Below are positions 1 through 10,797 of a stretch of DNA of 64,000 nucleotides, in pieces. Made by a program: the position numbers and the translations under genes. This stretch comes from Sulfitobacter sp. F26169L. GTDB taxonomy: Bacteria; Pseudomonadota; Alphaproteobacteria; Rhodobacterales; Rhodobacteraceae. Each line of letters begins with the position of its first letter. Position 1 is the first letter of the stretch. The DNA lies in contig NZ_JAPMLP010000002.1 in assembly GCF_026410285.1 (NCBI RefSeq), positions 317,501-381,500 of the forward strand. Reading direction: 5' to 3'. Below the pieces are notes generated by a model, which saw only the letters and a program-made list of their open reading frames with translations, was not told where the DNA came from and did not search any database.

Positions 1-2
1 GC

Positions 3-614
3 AAGAAACTGCGCTGCGTGGCAACAGATGGTCACCGTCTGGCCCGTATCGATGCAGATATGCCCGACGGTGCCGCCGACATGCCCGGCGTAATTGTACC
101 GCGCAAAACTGTGGGTGAGCTGCGCAAACTGCTGGAAGATGATGATATGATCATCGCCGTGTCTGTATCGGAAACCAAAGTACGCTTTGCCACGCCGCTG
201 ATCACGCTGACCTCAAAAGTAATCGACGGGACGTTCCCCGATTACACCCGCGTGATTCCGCAGGGCAACACACGCAAGCTGGAAGTAGACGCCGCCGATT
301 TTGCAAAGGCCGTCGATCGCGTAGCAACCGTAAGTTCCGAGCGTTCGCGCGCCGTGAAGTTGCAACTGGACGAAGACCGTCTGATCCTGTCTGTGAACGC
401 ACCCGACAGTGGTGCTGCCGAAGAAGAACTGGCCGTAGCCTACAGCGACGAAAAGCTCGAAATCGGGTTCAACGCCAAATACTTGCTAGAAATCGCGTCG
501 CAGGTAGATCGCGAAAATGCGGTGTTCCTGTTTAACTCCTCCGGTGATCCGACGCTCATGCGTGAGGGCAACGATACTTCTGCCGTTTATGTCGTCATGC
601 CAATGCGTGTGTGA
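3..614 (+). CDS. dnaN: DNA polymerase III beta sliding clamp, 3' part
   Basis: The reading frame is open from base 3 with no start, so the gene enters from the left; 203 C-terminal residues are present and roughly the first 170 of a usual ~370 are outside. The piece has the clamp motif CVATDGHRLA near its beginning and ends VYVVMPMRV, the typical C-terminus that closes the third clamp domain. The clamp encircles DNA and tethers polymerase III and other partners. It is followed 37 bases later by recF and then gyrB, the common dnaN-recF-gyrB order; dnaA may lie further left but is not seen. Confidence 0.96.
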   Translation, partial: KKLRCVATDGHRLARIDADMPDGAADMPGVIVPRKTVGELRKLLEDDDMIIAVSVSETKVRFATPLITLTSKVIDGTFPDYTRVIPQGNTRKLEVDAADFAKAVDRVATVSSERSRAVKLQLDEDRLILSVNAPDSGAAEEELAVAYSDEKLEIGFNAKYLLEIASQVDRENAVFLFNSSGDPTLMREGNDTSAVYVVMPMRV

Positions 615-651
615 TAAGCAAACCAGCAATTAACCATGTCGAGCGTCTATA

Positions 652-1752
652 ATGGCCGGACTATACCTGTCTAACCTGACGCTTTCACATTTTCGCTCGC
701 ACAAGCGGGCGGTAATAGAGGTCGATGCCCGCCCGGTTGCGATTCACGGCAACAACGGCGCTGGTAAGACCAACATTCTCGAGGCTGTCTCGCTCCTCTC
801 TCCTGGACGCGGGTTGCGCCGCGCCAGCGCAGAGGACATGACGCGCCGTCCGGAAGCGTTGGGCTGGAAGATCACCGCATTGCTGCACGGACCACTCGGC
901 GTAAGCGAAATTGAAGTGGTTTCCGAAAAAGGGGCGGCCCGGCAGGTGCGAATTGATGGCAAGCCTGCACCGCAAACTGCCTTGGGCCGTGTGGCGCGTG
1001 TTCTGTGGCTGATCCCCTCGATGGACAGGCTTTGGATTGAAGGCGCTGAAGGGCGGCGACGGTTTCTGGACCGCCTGACGCTCAGCTTTTTGCCGGATCA
1101 TGCCGAAATCTCGCTTGCCTATGAAAAGGCCATGCGCGAACGCAACCGCCTGTTAAAGGATATGGTGCGCGAGCCATCGTGGTATGCCGCGTTAGAAGCG
1201 CGGATGGCCGAAACAGGTGTCGCAATCCATCACAACCGCCTATACGCCTTGCGCGCGCTGACAGAAGCACAGAACGCTGCCGAAACCACTTTTCCCGCAG
1301 CTACATTAACCCTTGAATGTGACATGCCGGACGATGTGGAAACCATGCGGGCTGCTTTGAGTGATGGCCGGATGCGCGACCTGTCTGCCGGACGTACATT
1401 GGTTGGTCCACACCGTGCTGATCTTTACGGTGAATATGCAACTAAAGGCGTGGCCGCGCGGGATTGTTCTACCGGTGAGCAGAAGGCATTGTTGGTGTCG
1501 CTGATCCTTGCCAATGCGCGGGCACTGGCCGCAGATTTCGGCGCGCCCCCGCTGTTGCTGCTCGACGAAGTCGCCGCCCACCTTGATGCAGAGCGCCGCG
1601 CTGCCCTTTATGACGAGATCGCAGCACTGGGCGCACAAGCGTGGATGACAGGGACCGAAGACGGGCTTTTTACCGCGATGGGGATACGCGCACAGGCGTT
1701 GCTGGTAACAGAAACAGACGGTGTCTCTGTTGTTTCACACGGGGATTTATAG
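652..1752 (+). CDS. recF: DNA replication and repair protein RecF
   Basis: A 366-residue SMC-like ATPase that helps load RecA at gapped DNA and stalled forks. Walker A is GNNGAGKT at residues 33-40. The ABC-type signature region STGEQKALLVSLILANA comes near residue 275, followed by Walker B LLLLDEVAAHLD. Length is normal for the family. The ATG at 652 is the first in-frame start that gives the canonical N-terminus (YLSNLTLSHFRS). No strong ribosome binding site is visible, which would fit coupling to dnaN 37 bases upstream. Neighbours dnaN and gyrB support the call. Confidence 0.97.
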   Translation: MAGLYLSNLTLSHFRSHKRAVIEVDARPVAIHGNNGAGKTNILEAVSLLSPGRGLRRASAEDMTRRPEALGWKITALLHGPLGVSEIEVVSEKGAARQVRIDGKPAPQTALGRVARVLWLIPSMDRLWIEGAEGRRRFLDRLTLSFLPDHAEISLAYEKAMRERNRLLKDMVREPSWYAALEARMAETGVAIHHNRLYALRALTEAQNAAETTFPAATLTLECDMPDDVETMRAALSDGRMRDLSAGRTLVGPHRADLYGEYATKGVAARDCSTGEQKALLVSLILANARALAADFGAPPLLLLDEVAAHLDAERRAALYDEIAALGAQAWMTGTEDGLFTAMGIRAQALLVTETDGVSVVSHGDL

Positions 1753-4248
<2,496 letters not shown>

Positions 4249-4254
4249 ATATTT

Positions 4255-4345
4255 GTAGGGAAGCGGATAAGTTTGCGTGGCGCGCATAAGTTTGCGCGTC
4301 GCGGATGGAACAACCGATCCCTACGCCTTTAAAATTCATTAAGGC
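4255..4345. repeat. Two 19-bp direct repeats inside an inverted repeat, then a hairpin
   Basis: Directly after gyrB, ATAAGTTTGCG occurs at 4267 and 4286 within two adjacent 19-base units. The pair is bracketed by GTAGGGA at 4255-4261 and its exact inverse TCCCTAC at 4318-4324. A second hairpin follows (GCCTTTAA ... TTAAGGC, 4325-4345) without a T-run. It is not a standard terminator. It could be a small mobile-element remnant or a protein-binding site; only the repeats themselves are certain. Confidence 0.6.
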
Positions 4346-4350
4346 AATCA

Positions 4351-4755
4351 ATGTCTGCCACATTAGTTTTTAGTAATTTGAGTGAAGTTCTCGGCATCCC
4401 TCTCGGGGCGACGAAATATTTTTCTGGCGAAATTCGGTCCAAGCAATTTTGAGCGAATTCTGATGCTTCTGACTCTCCCCTTTCTAGGACCAAGAATGAA
4501 CCGGAAGCGGCCTTACGGGACAAGTGCTCAGCGTCTTCCAAGAAGCTATCGGCTATTTCTCCGGTGGCTGTTGGCAGCCTGCGAGGAGCAATCGTCGATA
4601 CTTGTTACGTGATACAAACGTCCTTGAGCCTACACAAACTTGTCCAAATGCTTTCCCAGCATGGCACCAATACGGTCAGTGCGTTTTACAAAAGCGCAGC
4701 ATCGCGTGGGCATCTTATGCCGGTCGCAGTACTGGCCAAGCGCTTGATCCCTTAG
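4351..4755 (+). pseudogene. Possible decayed reading frame of unknown family
   Basis: From the ATG at 4351 (MSATLVFSNLSEVLG...) one frame runs to the TAG at 4753-4755 with a single internal TGA at about 4450. The joined translation, about 130 residues, has protein-like composition but I do not recognise it, and there is no clear ribosome binding site. It lies in a stretch full of stops and next to a clearer pseudogene, so a decayed gene is more likely than a working one. It could equally be chance. Confidence 0.25.
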
Positions 4756-5079
4756 GCCGGAGACACTGCCATCGAAAGTGGCTCCGATGTGCTGCTCAAC
4801 CACATCCAAGGTAGGTGGAGTTTTCGTATCGGTTACGGTTGGGATGGCTTCAAGACCCGTCGTTGGGAGGCTTGTTCACAAGGCTATGCTCAACCGGCTT
4901 ACCTCGAACCGCATGAACATGGAGAATGGTCGCCTGAGCCAAGCACGCAACCCTGCATCATTGGGATCCAGCCACGCTTGGATGAAGCTATTTCTGGAAA
5001 TCCAGGATCGAGGCGATCTAGAATGATATCACCTGAATGCAATCCTTTCGTTCAGGGCAAATGCTGCGCAGCGGGTGGA

Positions 5080-5690
5080 TCAAGAAGGATACAGTTTCAT
5101 CATCATCGAGAAACGTAGCCATAAGTTTCCGGTCCTAGGTTTCCAGGCATCAAGTCTTTCCAACAACAGTCGGCCGATTGAGGTGTGTATTTCATGGATC
5201 GAGGGCGATCGGGTGCAAACATGGTCACCCCGAATCCAGCCTCATCTCAAATAGGATATCTCGGACTGGTCTATCAAAAGCAAAGCTGGATGTCTTTTTC
5301 GGTTTACCGTTCTTGAGAGCACGCCACTAGTATCTTGCGTCCCCAGAGAGCTGCTCTTGAGGGCCTCGGGCCTAACGTTTTTCCAGGCGCCCCAAAACTC
5401 GACCCGCGCTGACTATCTCAACTCCTGAAGGCTGGCGGGATCAGTGCGGATCCTGAAATCGAGGATTTCGATCTCCTGTGTCTCGCTCACTCTGACGGGT
5501 TTGCGCTGGACATGCGCTCCGAGAAACTCAAGCGAACGAAAGCATCGTGCAGAAACGAACAGCGATTGACCCACTTCGGGGTGGCTCCGAGCCAGTGAAG
5601 TTAACTCTGCCAGAAATAACACCGTTAGCAGTTGCATGCGACATCATGAGCTCATCTTCCCAACGCACGGGTTCTAATTGACCTTATTTA
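5080..5690 (+). pseudogene. Decayed DnaQ-like 3'-5' exonuclease family gene
   Basis: In one frame, about 5100-5250, the translation reads PVLGFQASSLSNN then RPIEVCISWIEGDRVQTW. This resembles the first (DxE) segment of a DEDDh exonuclease, but the catalytic Glu position reads Gln, and a stop follows. In another frame, about 5380-5598, APKLDPR-stop-LSQLLKAGG, EIEDFDLLCLAHSDGFALDM and SEKLKRT read as the middle and C-terminal parts, with a stop where a Trp is usual. A third frame continues RGGSEPVKL. At least two frame changes and several stops make it non-functional. Family assignment is from memory of motifs, not from a search. Confidence 0.4.
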
Positions 5691-6128
5691 CCCCACATTG
5701 GTGCGTTACGCAGGGAGGTGTCAAATTGATGATTTTTCTGGCAGCCAAGAGATTTGGAGGTACGAGGGGCTGCCCAAAAACAGCTCAAAAACCCGACTTA
5801 CCAGCTAACATCTGCGCGCACGGAAACCTTGAAGCTGGTTGGTCGCTGTTTCAGTCGGGCCGGCCCCTATGCTGATGCTATTAGTTTGACACCAGGAAAT
5901 TGAGATAAAATCGTATGAATTGAACCTGATGCTCATAATGAGCGGTCATACGTTTTCATCGGCATCAAACTCCGTTCTGCGAATATTCCGGTCATTTGTT
6001 ACGGCCGCGCCAATGCTGGGTTTGCAATATACTGAACGGATTTGTTCTCGGTTTGACGAGGCAGTGCAAGGGCTCTTGGCCCACTTCGGCATCCAGCCGG
6101 CGTCAGCGACGAGTTTGACGTGACTGCT
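5691..6128. other. Non-coding stretch without recognisable gene
   Basis: Short open frames exist on both strands (the longest is 67 codons, 5920-6123 on the plus strand) but none has a convincing start, ribosome binding site or family resemblance. The stretch ends against the stop codon of the LysR gene. Together with the pseudogenes to its left it looks like DNA in decay. Confidence 0.5.
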
Positions 6129-7025
6129 TCACAACATCAAATCTGAACGATGCGCAATGAAGTGATCAATCAGGCGTCGGGTGAGCGCTTTTTGCGGTCC
6201 GATGTCTGGCCAAACAGCGTAGATTCCCAATGTAGGAAGGTTCCAATCTGGCAGGACGCGCACCAAGCGACTTTGGGTTACCTCCTGTTCGATTACGCTT
6301 TGCGGCAGGTGCCAGATACCAAGACCGGCCAGCACGGCCGCCTTGGCGGCATTTACGGTATTCACCTCGATGCGCATGTTGGTCGGGGCGATACTTACCG
6401 ATTGTTCTTTGCGCTCCAAAATCATCATCACAGATGGGATTTGTGTTACAGCGATGAAGTCGTGCGCCTCGAGATCTATCGGCGTCACAATCGGCTCGCG
6501 CTGTGCCAGATAGCCCGGTGAAGCGACCAGCAAGCGCTCAAAATCCGCAATACGACGGCTTTTCAGGCTACTGTTCCGCAATGTGCCCAGCCGGATCGCC
6601 AGATCAAACCCGTCTCTTACCAGATCAGTTGGCATGTCACTGCACTGCAGTGATATCGCAACCATCGGGTGCATCTGAGCAAAGCCCCAAAGCGCTTGGT
6701 GAAGTTTGCTTTGCTCGCCGAAAGCCGGCATCGCCACATGGAGTGATCCGACGGGTTCTTCGTTTCCCGCGTGGATCGCATCAAGGGCCTCTTCCCCCGC
6801 GGCGACCATACGGCGGGCAGGATCAAGGGCAATTTGGCCTTCCGGGGTCAAAGACATGGATCGCGTCGAGCGAAAAAACAGCGCCACGCCCTGACGTTGT
6901 TCCAGTCGTGATAGATGATGGCTGATGACGGATGTTGAAAGCTTTAGCCGACGACCCGCCGCACTCAAGCTTCCCGTATCGGCAATCGCGACAAAGACAG
7001 CGAGGCTGCGGTAATCTTCGATCAT
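6129..7025 (-). CDS. LysR-family transcriptional regulator
   Basis: A 298-residue regulator. Residues 1-60 form the winged helix-turn-helix (SLAVFVAIADTGSLSAAGRRL, then STSVISHHLSRLEQRQGVALF), followed by the linker helix and a periplasmic-binding-protein-like effector domain to the end. Length is typical. It is divergent from the DUF2218/oxidoreductase cluster across a 94-base gap that contains an inverted repeat (7045-7072). By family habit it would control those genes and itself in response to a small ligand; the ligand cannot be told from sequence. Confidence 0.93.
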   Translation of the reverse strand: MIEDYRSLAVFVAIADTGSLSAAGRRLKLSTSVISHHLSRLEQRQGVALFFRSTRSMSLTPEGQIALDPARRMVAAGEEALDAIHAGNEEPVGSLHVAMPAFGEQSKLHQALWGFAQMHPMVAISLQCSDMPTDLVRDGFDLAIRLGTLRNSSLKSRRIADFERLLVASPGYLAQREPIVTPIDLEAHDFIAVTQIPSVMMILERKEQSVSIAPTNMRIEVNTVNAAKAAVLAGLGIWHLPQSVIEQEVTQSRLVRVLPDWNLPTLGIYAVWPDIGPQKALTRRLIDHFIAHRSDLML

Positions 7026-7044
7026 CTTTCTAATTCCTGTAAAA

Positions 7045-7072
7045 ATGATTTCTTAACATATGGGATAATCAT
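7045..7072. promoter_or_regulatory. Candidate LysR operator in the divergent gap
   Basis: ATGATT at 7045-7050 and its inverse AATCAT at 7067-7072 form a 28-base interrupted dyad with an AT-rich centre, 20 bases before the LysR start and 48 before the DUF2218 start. LysR proteins usually bind such dyads (T-N11-A type) in divergent promoters. The assignment rests on position and symmetry only. Confidence 0.35.
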
Positions 7073-7119
7073 AAAGGCGCGTTCTGTCTATTTCTGGCTT
7101 CAGCACACCGGAGACAGCA

Positions 7120-7413
7120 ATGTTTAGAAGCAACGCAAAATTTACAACCGAACGGGCCAGCGTGTATTTGCAGCAACTCTGCAAACACTTCGCGCACAAG
7201 ATTGAAGTGCAGTTTGATCCTGAGGCTGGCCTGATCGATTTCCCGTTTGGCCAGTGCAATTTGAATGCCACCCAAGGTGTTCTTGACCTGACAGTCACAG
7301 CTGAAACCCAAAGCGACCTAACAACAGCGTGCCGTGTTATCGGCAGCTATCTTGAACGGTTCGCCTTCCGCGAAAATCCAAAAATAGACTGGCAGCCCGT
7401 CGTTTCTGCCTAA
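7120..7413 (+). CDS. DUF2218-family protein
   Basis: A 97-residue protein of the small DUF2218 family of unknown function, seen from its overall pattern: RASVYLQQLCKHFAHKI at the N-terminus, the acidic/glycine segment FDPEAGLIDFPFG, and a helical end (ACRVIGSYLERFAFRE). It is probably cytoplasmic, with no signal peptide or membrane segment. It is the first gene divergent from the LysR regulator and is likely co-regulated with the oxidoreductases that follow. Confidence 0.8.
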   Translation: MFRSNAKFTTERASVYLQQLCKHFAHKIEVQFDPEAGLIDFPFGQCNLNATQGVLDLTVTAETQSDLTTACRVIGSYLERFAFRENPKIDWQPVVSA

Positions 7414-7454
7414 CCCGTTACTCACACACCTCTTATCAAAAACCGTAAAACATC

Positions 7455-7924
7455 ATGACATCCCTCGACGCGTTGCTTGCGCCGATCCTCGGCACAAATG
7501 TTGGAAAACAGGACATGGACGAAGTAACACAAGCCAGCTTTGCCACCGTCATGGCCTTTATGGGTGCATGGGCAGCGGAGATATGGAAGCCATGGACAAT
7601 CTAATGGCTGATGATCTGGCCCCGCAGAACGAAGGCGACACGTTGCTACCGTGGATCGGTCAGACGGTCGGCAAAGAAGCTCTCTTTGATTTCCTTCGCG
7701 TCTTTTCGGCTAACTTCCAGACCACGAAATGGGAGAACACAGATGCGTTCGCCTCTGGAGATCCGGTTGCCGTGTTTGGTCGCATGAATGGGATCACGAC
7801 CCATAGCGGTAAAGAAATCGGTGAATTCACCTTCGCCCTGCGTGCCAAAGTGCGTGATGGTCAGGTGGTTCTGTGGAACTGGTTTGAAGACAGCCTTGCG
7901 ACCAGCCAAGCCTACCACGATTAG
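7455..7924 (+). pseudogene. NTF2/SnoaL-like protein, frameshifted
   Basis: Translation from the ATG at 7455 gives MTSLDALLAPILGTN ... TVMAFMGAWAA and then runs into a stop at 7602. A second frame picks up exactly there: GDMEAMDNLMADDLAPQNEG to the stop at 7924. Adding one G in the GCGG at 7575-7578 would restore one protein of about 156 residues with the normal SnoaL-like opening (a helix, then W-x-x-GD-x-x-A-(L/M)-x-x-L-x-A-DD). The downstream frame alone (from 7568) lacks the first helix and a ribosome binding site. It is either a one-base deletion or a sequencing error. These small alpha+beta-barrel proteins act as enzymes or ligand binders. Confidence 0.7.
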
Positions 7925-7981
7925 AAATTCAATCAGGCGGGCGTATCCTGCGCCCGCCTACTGCAGTAGAGGAACACGCCA

Positions 7982-8827
7982 ATGACAATCGCAGTAACTG
8001 CCGTATCGGGCCAACTTGGCGGCGCGATTGCCCGTAATCTGATTAAGATGCCAACCAGTGAGACCATCATCGGCCTTGCCCGCACCCCGGCGAACGCAAA
8101 AGGTCTTGGTATCGAAATCCGTCCCGGCGATTATGGGCAGCCGGAGCAGTTGCGCACATCGCTTAAAGACGTCGATACATTGTTGCTGGTGTCCGGCATG
8201 GACGCCCCGGATGCCCGTATTCAGCAGCACCGCAATGTCATTGACGCTGCCAAAACAGCAGGTGTAAGGAAGATCGTTTACACCAGTATCCAAGGCGTCG
8301 AAGAAGGCACTGCCTTTTCTCCCGTTGTGCAAAGCAACCGCCAAACCGAGGCCGATGTGCGCGCCAGCGGGCTTGCCTATGCCATCGGACGCAACGGCAT
8401 CTATATCGAGCCGGACGTGGAATATATCGATAGTTACAAAGCCAAAGGCGAGATCGCCAACAGCGCCGGTGCGGGCAAATGCGGCTACACAACCCGTTCT
8501 GAGTTGGCCCATGCCTACGCGTGCCTTTTGACCAATGATAACTTCAACGGCCAGACATTTAACCTGTGGGGCACTCCCATCAGTCAAACCGAGCTTACTG
8601 ATTTCTTGAACGGTGCGTTCGGCACGTCGCTGACCTATCGCGAAATGACGCCAGAAGAATACGTTGCGGATCGCACCGCCGAGTTGGGCGATTTCATAGG
8701 CCCGATCATCGGCGGCATATATGAGGGTATTCGTCTTGGCATTTACGATGCGCCCAGCGATTTTGAAGCTGTTGCTGGCAGAGCTCACGAAAGCTGGGCC
8801 GATTATTTCAGATCACTCACGGGCTGA
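7982..8827 (+). CDS. NmrA/QorB-type NAD(P)-binding oxidoreductase
   Basis: A 281-residue atypical short-chain dehydrogenase. The N-terminal Rossmann segment is IAVTAVSGQLGGAIARNL, with a degenerate glycine motif as in QorB, followed by the NADP-side ARTPANA and the strand VDTLLLVSG. Residues about 95-140 contain KIVYTSIQGVEE and the GRNGIYIEP loop typical of QorB-like quinone reductases or redox-sensing NmrA relatives. The catalytic Tyr-Lys pair of classical SDRs is not evident. It follows the NTF2-like gene by 57 bases, so it is probably in the same LysR-controlled unit. The substrate is unknown. Confidence 0.85.
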   Translation: MTIAVTAVSGQLGGAIARNLIKMPTSETIIGLARTPANAKGLGIEIRPGDYGQPEQLRTSLKDVDTLLLVSGMDAPDARIQQHRNVIDAAKTAGVRKIVYTSIQGVEEGTAFSPVVQSNRQTEADVRASGLAYAIGRNGIYIEPDVEYIDSYKAKGEIANSAGAGKCGYTTRSELAHAYACLLTNDNFNGQTFNLWGTPISQTELTDFLNGAFGTSLTYREMTPEEYVADRTAELGDFIGPIIGGIYEGIRLGIYDAPSDFEAVAGRAHESWADYFRSLTG

Positions 8828-8924
8828 ATGAGCGTTCTTCGGTGACCCCGATATCGCGATACTTGCTCTTAGGCGCAGCAAACTGACTGCACTGTTTTGT
8901 AAAACGGAAACGAAAGTAACTTCA

Positions 8925-9530
8925 ATGTCCTTATTAAAATCGTTTTTCAATTCACGCTATACCTTTTGGGGCATCCTGACGTTGCCTGCCATTCCAATGG
9001 TGATCGGCCTGGCCTCCGGCGATCCCGAAGCAGTCCATGAACTTCTGCACCCGACCGGTGAATTTGCGGCAAGGTTCATGATCATCGCGATGATGATCAC
9101 GCCGTTGGTGATGCTGTTCAAAGGTTGGCGTGGGCCGCGCTGGTTGATGAAGCGGCGGCGGTACCTTGGCGTTGCGGCATTTGCCTATGCCTTAGCACAC
9201 ACAGCTTTGTACCTTGTTGACGAAGGCGCGGTCGCCTTCACGGCAGACGAAATTTCAAAGTACTATATCTGGACCGGCTGGCTTGCCTTCCTGATCTTCG
9301 TGCCCTTGGCCGTCACATCGACAGACGGCTGGGTGCGCAAACTGGGACCTCGATGGAAAACTCTTCAGCGCTTCGTTTACGGTGCCGCAGTGCTGACGCT
9401 TCTGCATTGGGCAGCGCTGCATGATTGGGGTGGAGTTGGGCCTGCGATGGTGCATTTTGTACCGTTGATCGCACTGGAGGCTTATCGGCTGGGTTACAAT
9501 TTGCGCCGCCAGCCGGCTCGGCTGGCTTGA
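8925..9530 (+). CDS. MsrQ-like ferric reductase transmembrane protein
   Basis: A 201-residue integral membrane protein with about six hydrophobic segments. Conserved histidines fall in helices (YALAHTALYL; LTLLHWAALHDW; AMVHFVPLIAL), as expected for haem b ligands in the ferric-reductase-like domain of MsrQ/YedZ. MsrQ normally passes quinol electrons to the periplasmic molybdoenzyme MsrP; no msrP lies beside it here, so its partner is unknown. It has its own 97-base leader after the NmrA-type gene. A hairpin overlaps its last codons (9509-9525) but has no T-run. Confidence 0.8.
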   Translation: MSLLKSFFNSRYTFWGILTLPAIPMVIGLASGDPEAVHELLHPTGEFAARFMIIAMMITPLVMLFKGWRGPRWLMKRRRYLGVAAFAYALAHTALYLVDEGAVAFTADEISKYYIWTGWLAFLIFVPLAVTSTDGWVRKLGPRWKTLQRFVYGAAVLTLLHWAALHDWGGVGPAMVHFVPLIALEAYRLGYNLRRQPARLA

Positions 9531-9870
9531 AAAGAAAGTACAAAAGCCAAGACCGGCTCGCCTAATGCGATTTGCGAGGCGCGGAATTATTCGCGCGCTG
9601 TTTGAACTTTATAATACATTTGGTCAGTTTCAATTCTGAAACGGCCCTTCGTTGCGAGACTCTGAAAGTCCATTTCGGAAGATGATCGCATTGCCTGACT
9701 CCCGCGCCGATGGGTCCACAATCAGAGATTAACACATAAATGCTCTTGGCTAATTTTAATCACCGGGAAGCGCGAAATGAGACAGGACTTGGCTTCAATG
9801 TTTGTTGAGCTACTTAAAGCCACACCTAAATTTACAGCAAGAACAACACTGGCATAATGGAGCCCTAATT
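9531..9870. other. 340-base intergenic region before the ABC importer
   Basis: No gene is seen. It holds a 16-base palindrome GTTTCAATTCTGAAAC (9627-9642), a possible regulator site, and a GGAG ribosome binding sequence 8 bases before the ATG at 9871. The importer promoter must lie here, but no clear -35/-10 pair can be chosen by eye. Confidence 0.5.
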
Positions 9871-10779
9871 ATGAAACCCAGCCAAATCATTTCAGCGGTA
9901 AGCCTTTCCGCCCTCCTGGCGACCTCTGTGACCGCCGACGTTACTGTTTCTTCCAAAATCGACACCGAGGGCGGTTTGCTGGGCAATATTATCGCCTTGG
10001 CTTTGGAAAACGCAGACTTACCGGTCGAACGTCGCTTGCAGCTTGGCGGCACGCAGATTGTGCGCGAAGCACTGCTGTCCGACCAGATTGATATTTACCC
10101 TGAATATACCGGCAACGCGGCGTTTTTCTTTAACGAAGCAGACAGCGACGTCTGGAAAGATCCTGCCGCAGCGCACGCGCGCGCGGCGGAGTTGGATCGT
10201 GAGCAGAACAATGTCACATGGCTTGATCCCGCGCCCGCGAATAACACATGGGCCATCGCGGTGACTGGTGAAATTGCTGCTGAGAATAACTTAGTGACGA
10301 TGTCTGACTTTGGCGCTTGGGTTGCGGCTGGCGGCGACGTCAAACTCGCGGCCTCGACAGAGTTCGTTTCTTCTCCCGCGGTCCTGCCTGCAATGCAAGA
10401 TACTTACGAGTTCAGCCTGACGTCCGATCAAACCGTAATTCTGTCCGGTGGCGATACAGCCGCAACGATCCAAGCCGCCGCACGCGGTACATCGGGCGTC
10501 AACGCAGCCATGGTATACGGCACCGACGGGGGGGTCGGCGCGACGGGCCTTGTGGTGATGGAGGACGACAAAGGCGTGCAGCCCGTTTATGAGCCAGCTC
10601 CAATCGTACGGGCCGACGTTTTAACCGAGTATCCTTCCATACCAGAAATCCTGAACCCGATCTTTGCCGGTCTTGATATGCAAACTCTACAACGGCTGAA
10701 CGGTCGAATCCAAGTCGGCGGAGAGCCTGCTGAAGACGTGGCACGCCATTACCTGACTGAAACGGGTGTTCTGGATTGA
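9871..10779 (+). CDS. Glycine-betaine/choline-type ABC importer, substrate-binding protein (YehZ/OsmF-like)
   Basis: A 302-residue exported binding protein. The ATG at 9871 starts a Sec signal peptide (positive start, hydrophobic core SAVSLSALLATSVTA) with likely cleavage just before DVTVSSK. The mature part has the OpuAC/ProX-type features KIDTEGGLLGNIIALALE, LGGTQIVREALLSDQIDIYPEYTGN and a C-terminal INP-like segment (ILNPIFAGLD, INGRIQVGG-like). This class captures glycine betaine, choline or related solutes in the periplasm. The frame is open from 9802 but the upstream ATGs lack a signal-peptide start. The next three genes supply the rest of the transporter. Confidence 0.9.
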   Translation: MKPSQIISAVSLSALLATSVTADVTVSSKIDTEGGLLGNIIALALENADLPVERRLQLGGTQIVREALLSDQIDIYPEYTGNAAFFFNEADSDVWKDPAAAHARAAELDREQNNVTWLDPAPANNTWAIAVTGEIAAENNLVTMSDFGAWVAAGGDVKLAASTEFVSSPAVLPAMQDTYEFSLTSDQTVILSGGDTAATIQAAARGTSGVNAAMVYGTDGGVGATGLVVMEDDKGVQPVYEPAPIVRADVLTEYPSIPEILNPIFAGLDMQTLQRLNGRIQVGGEPAEDVARHYLTETGVLD

Positions 10780-10797
10780 TCGCGTAGGGCCTGGAGC

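Noticed and set aside
4329-4541. 70-codon minus-strand frame after gyrB
   Set aside because: No start signal or family match; it lies antisense to another uncertain frame.
5413-5637. 74-codon minus-strand frame
   Set aside because: It lies opposite the exonuclease-like remnant, whose plus-strand translation is the better family match.
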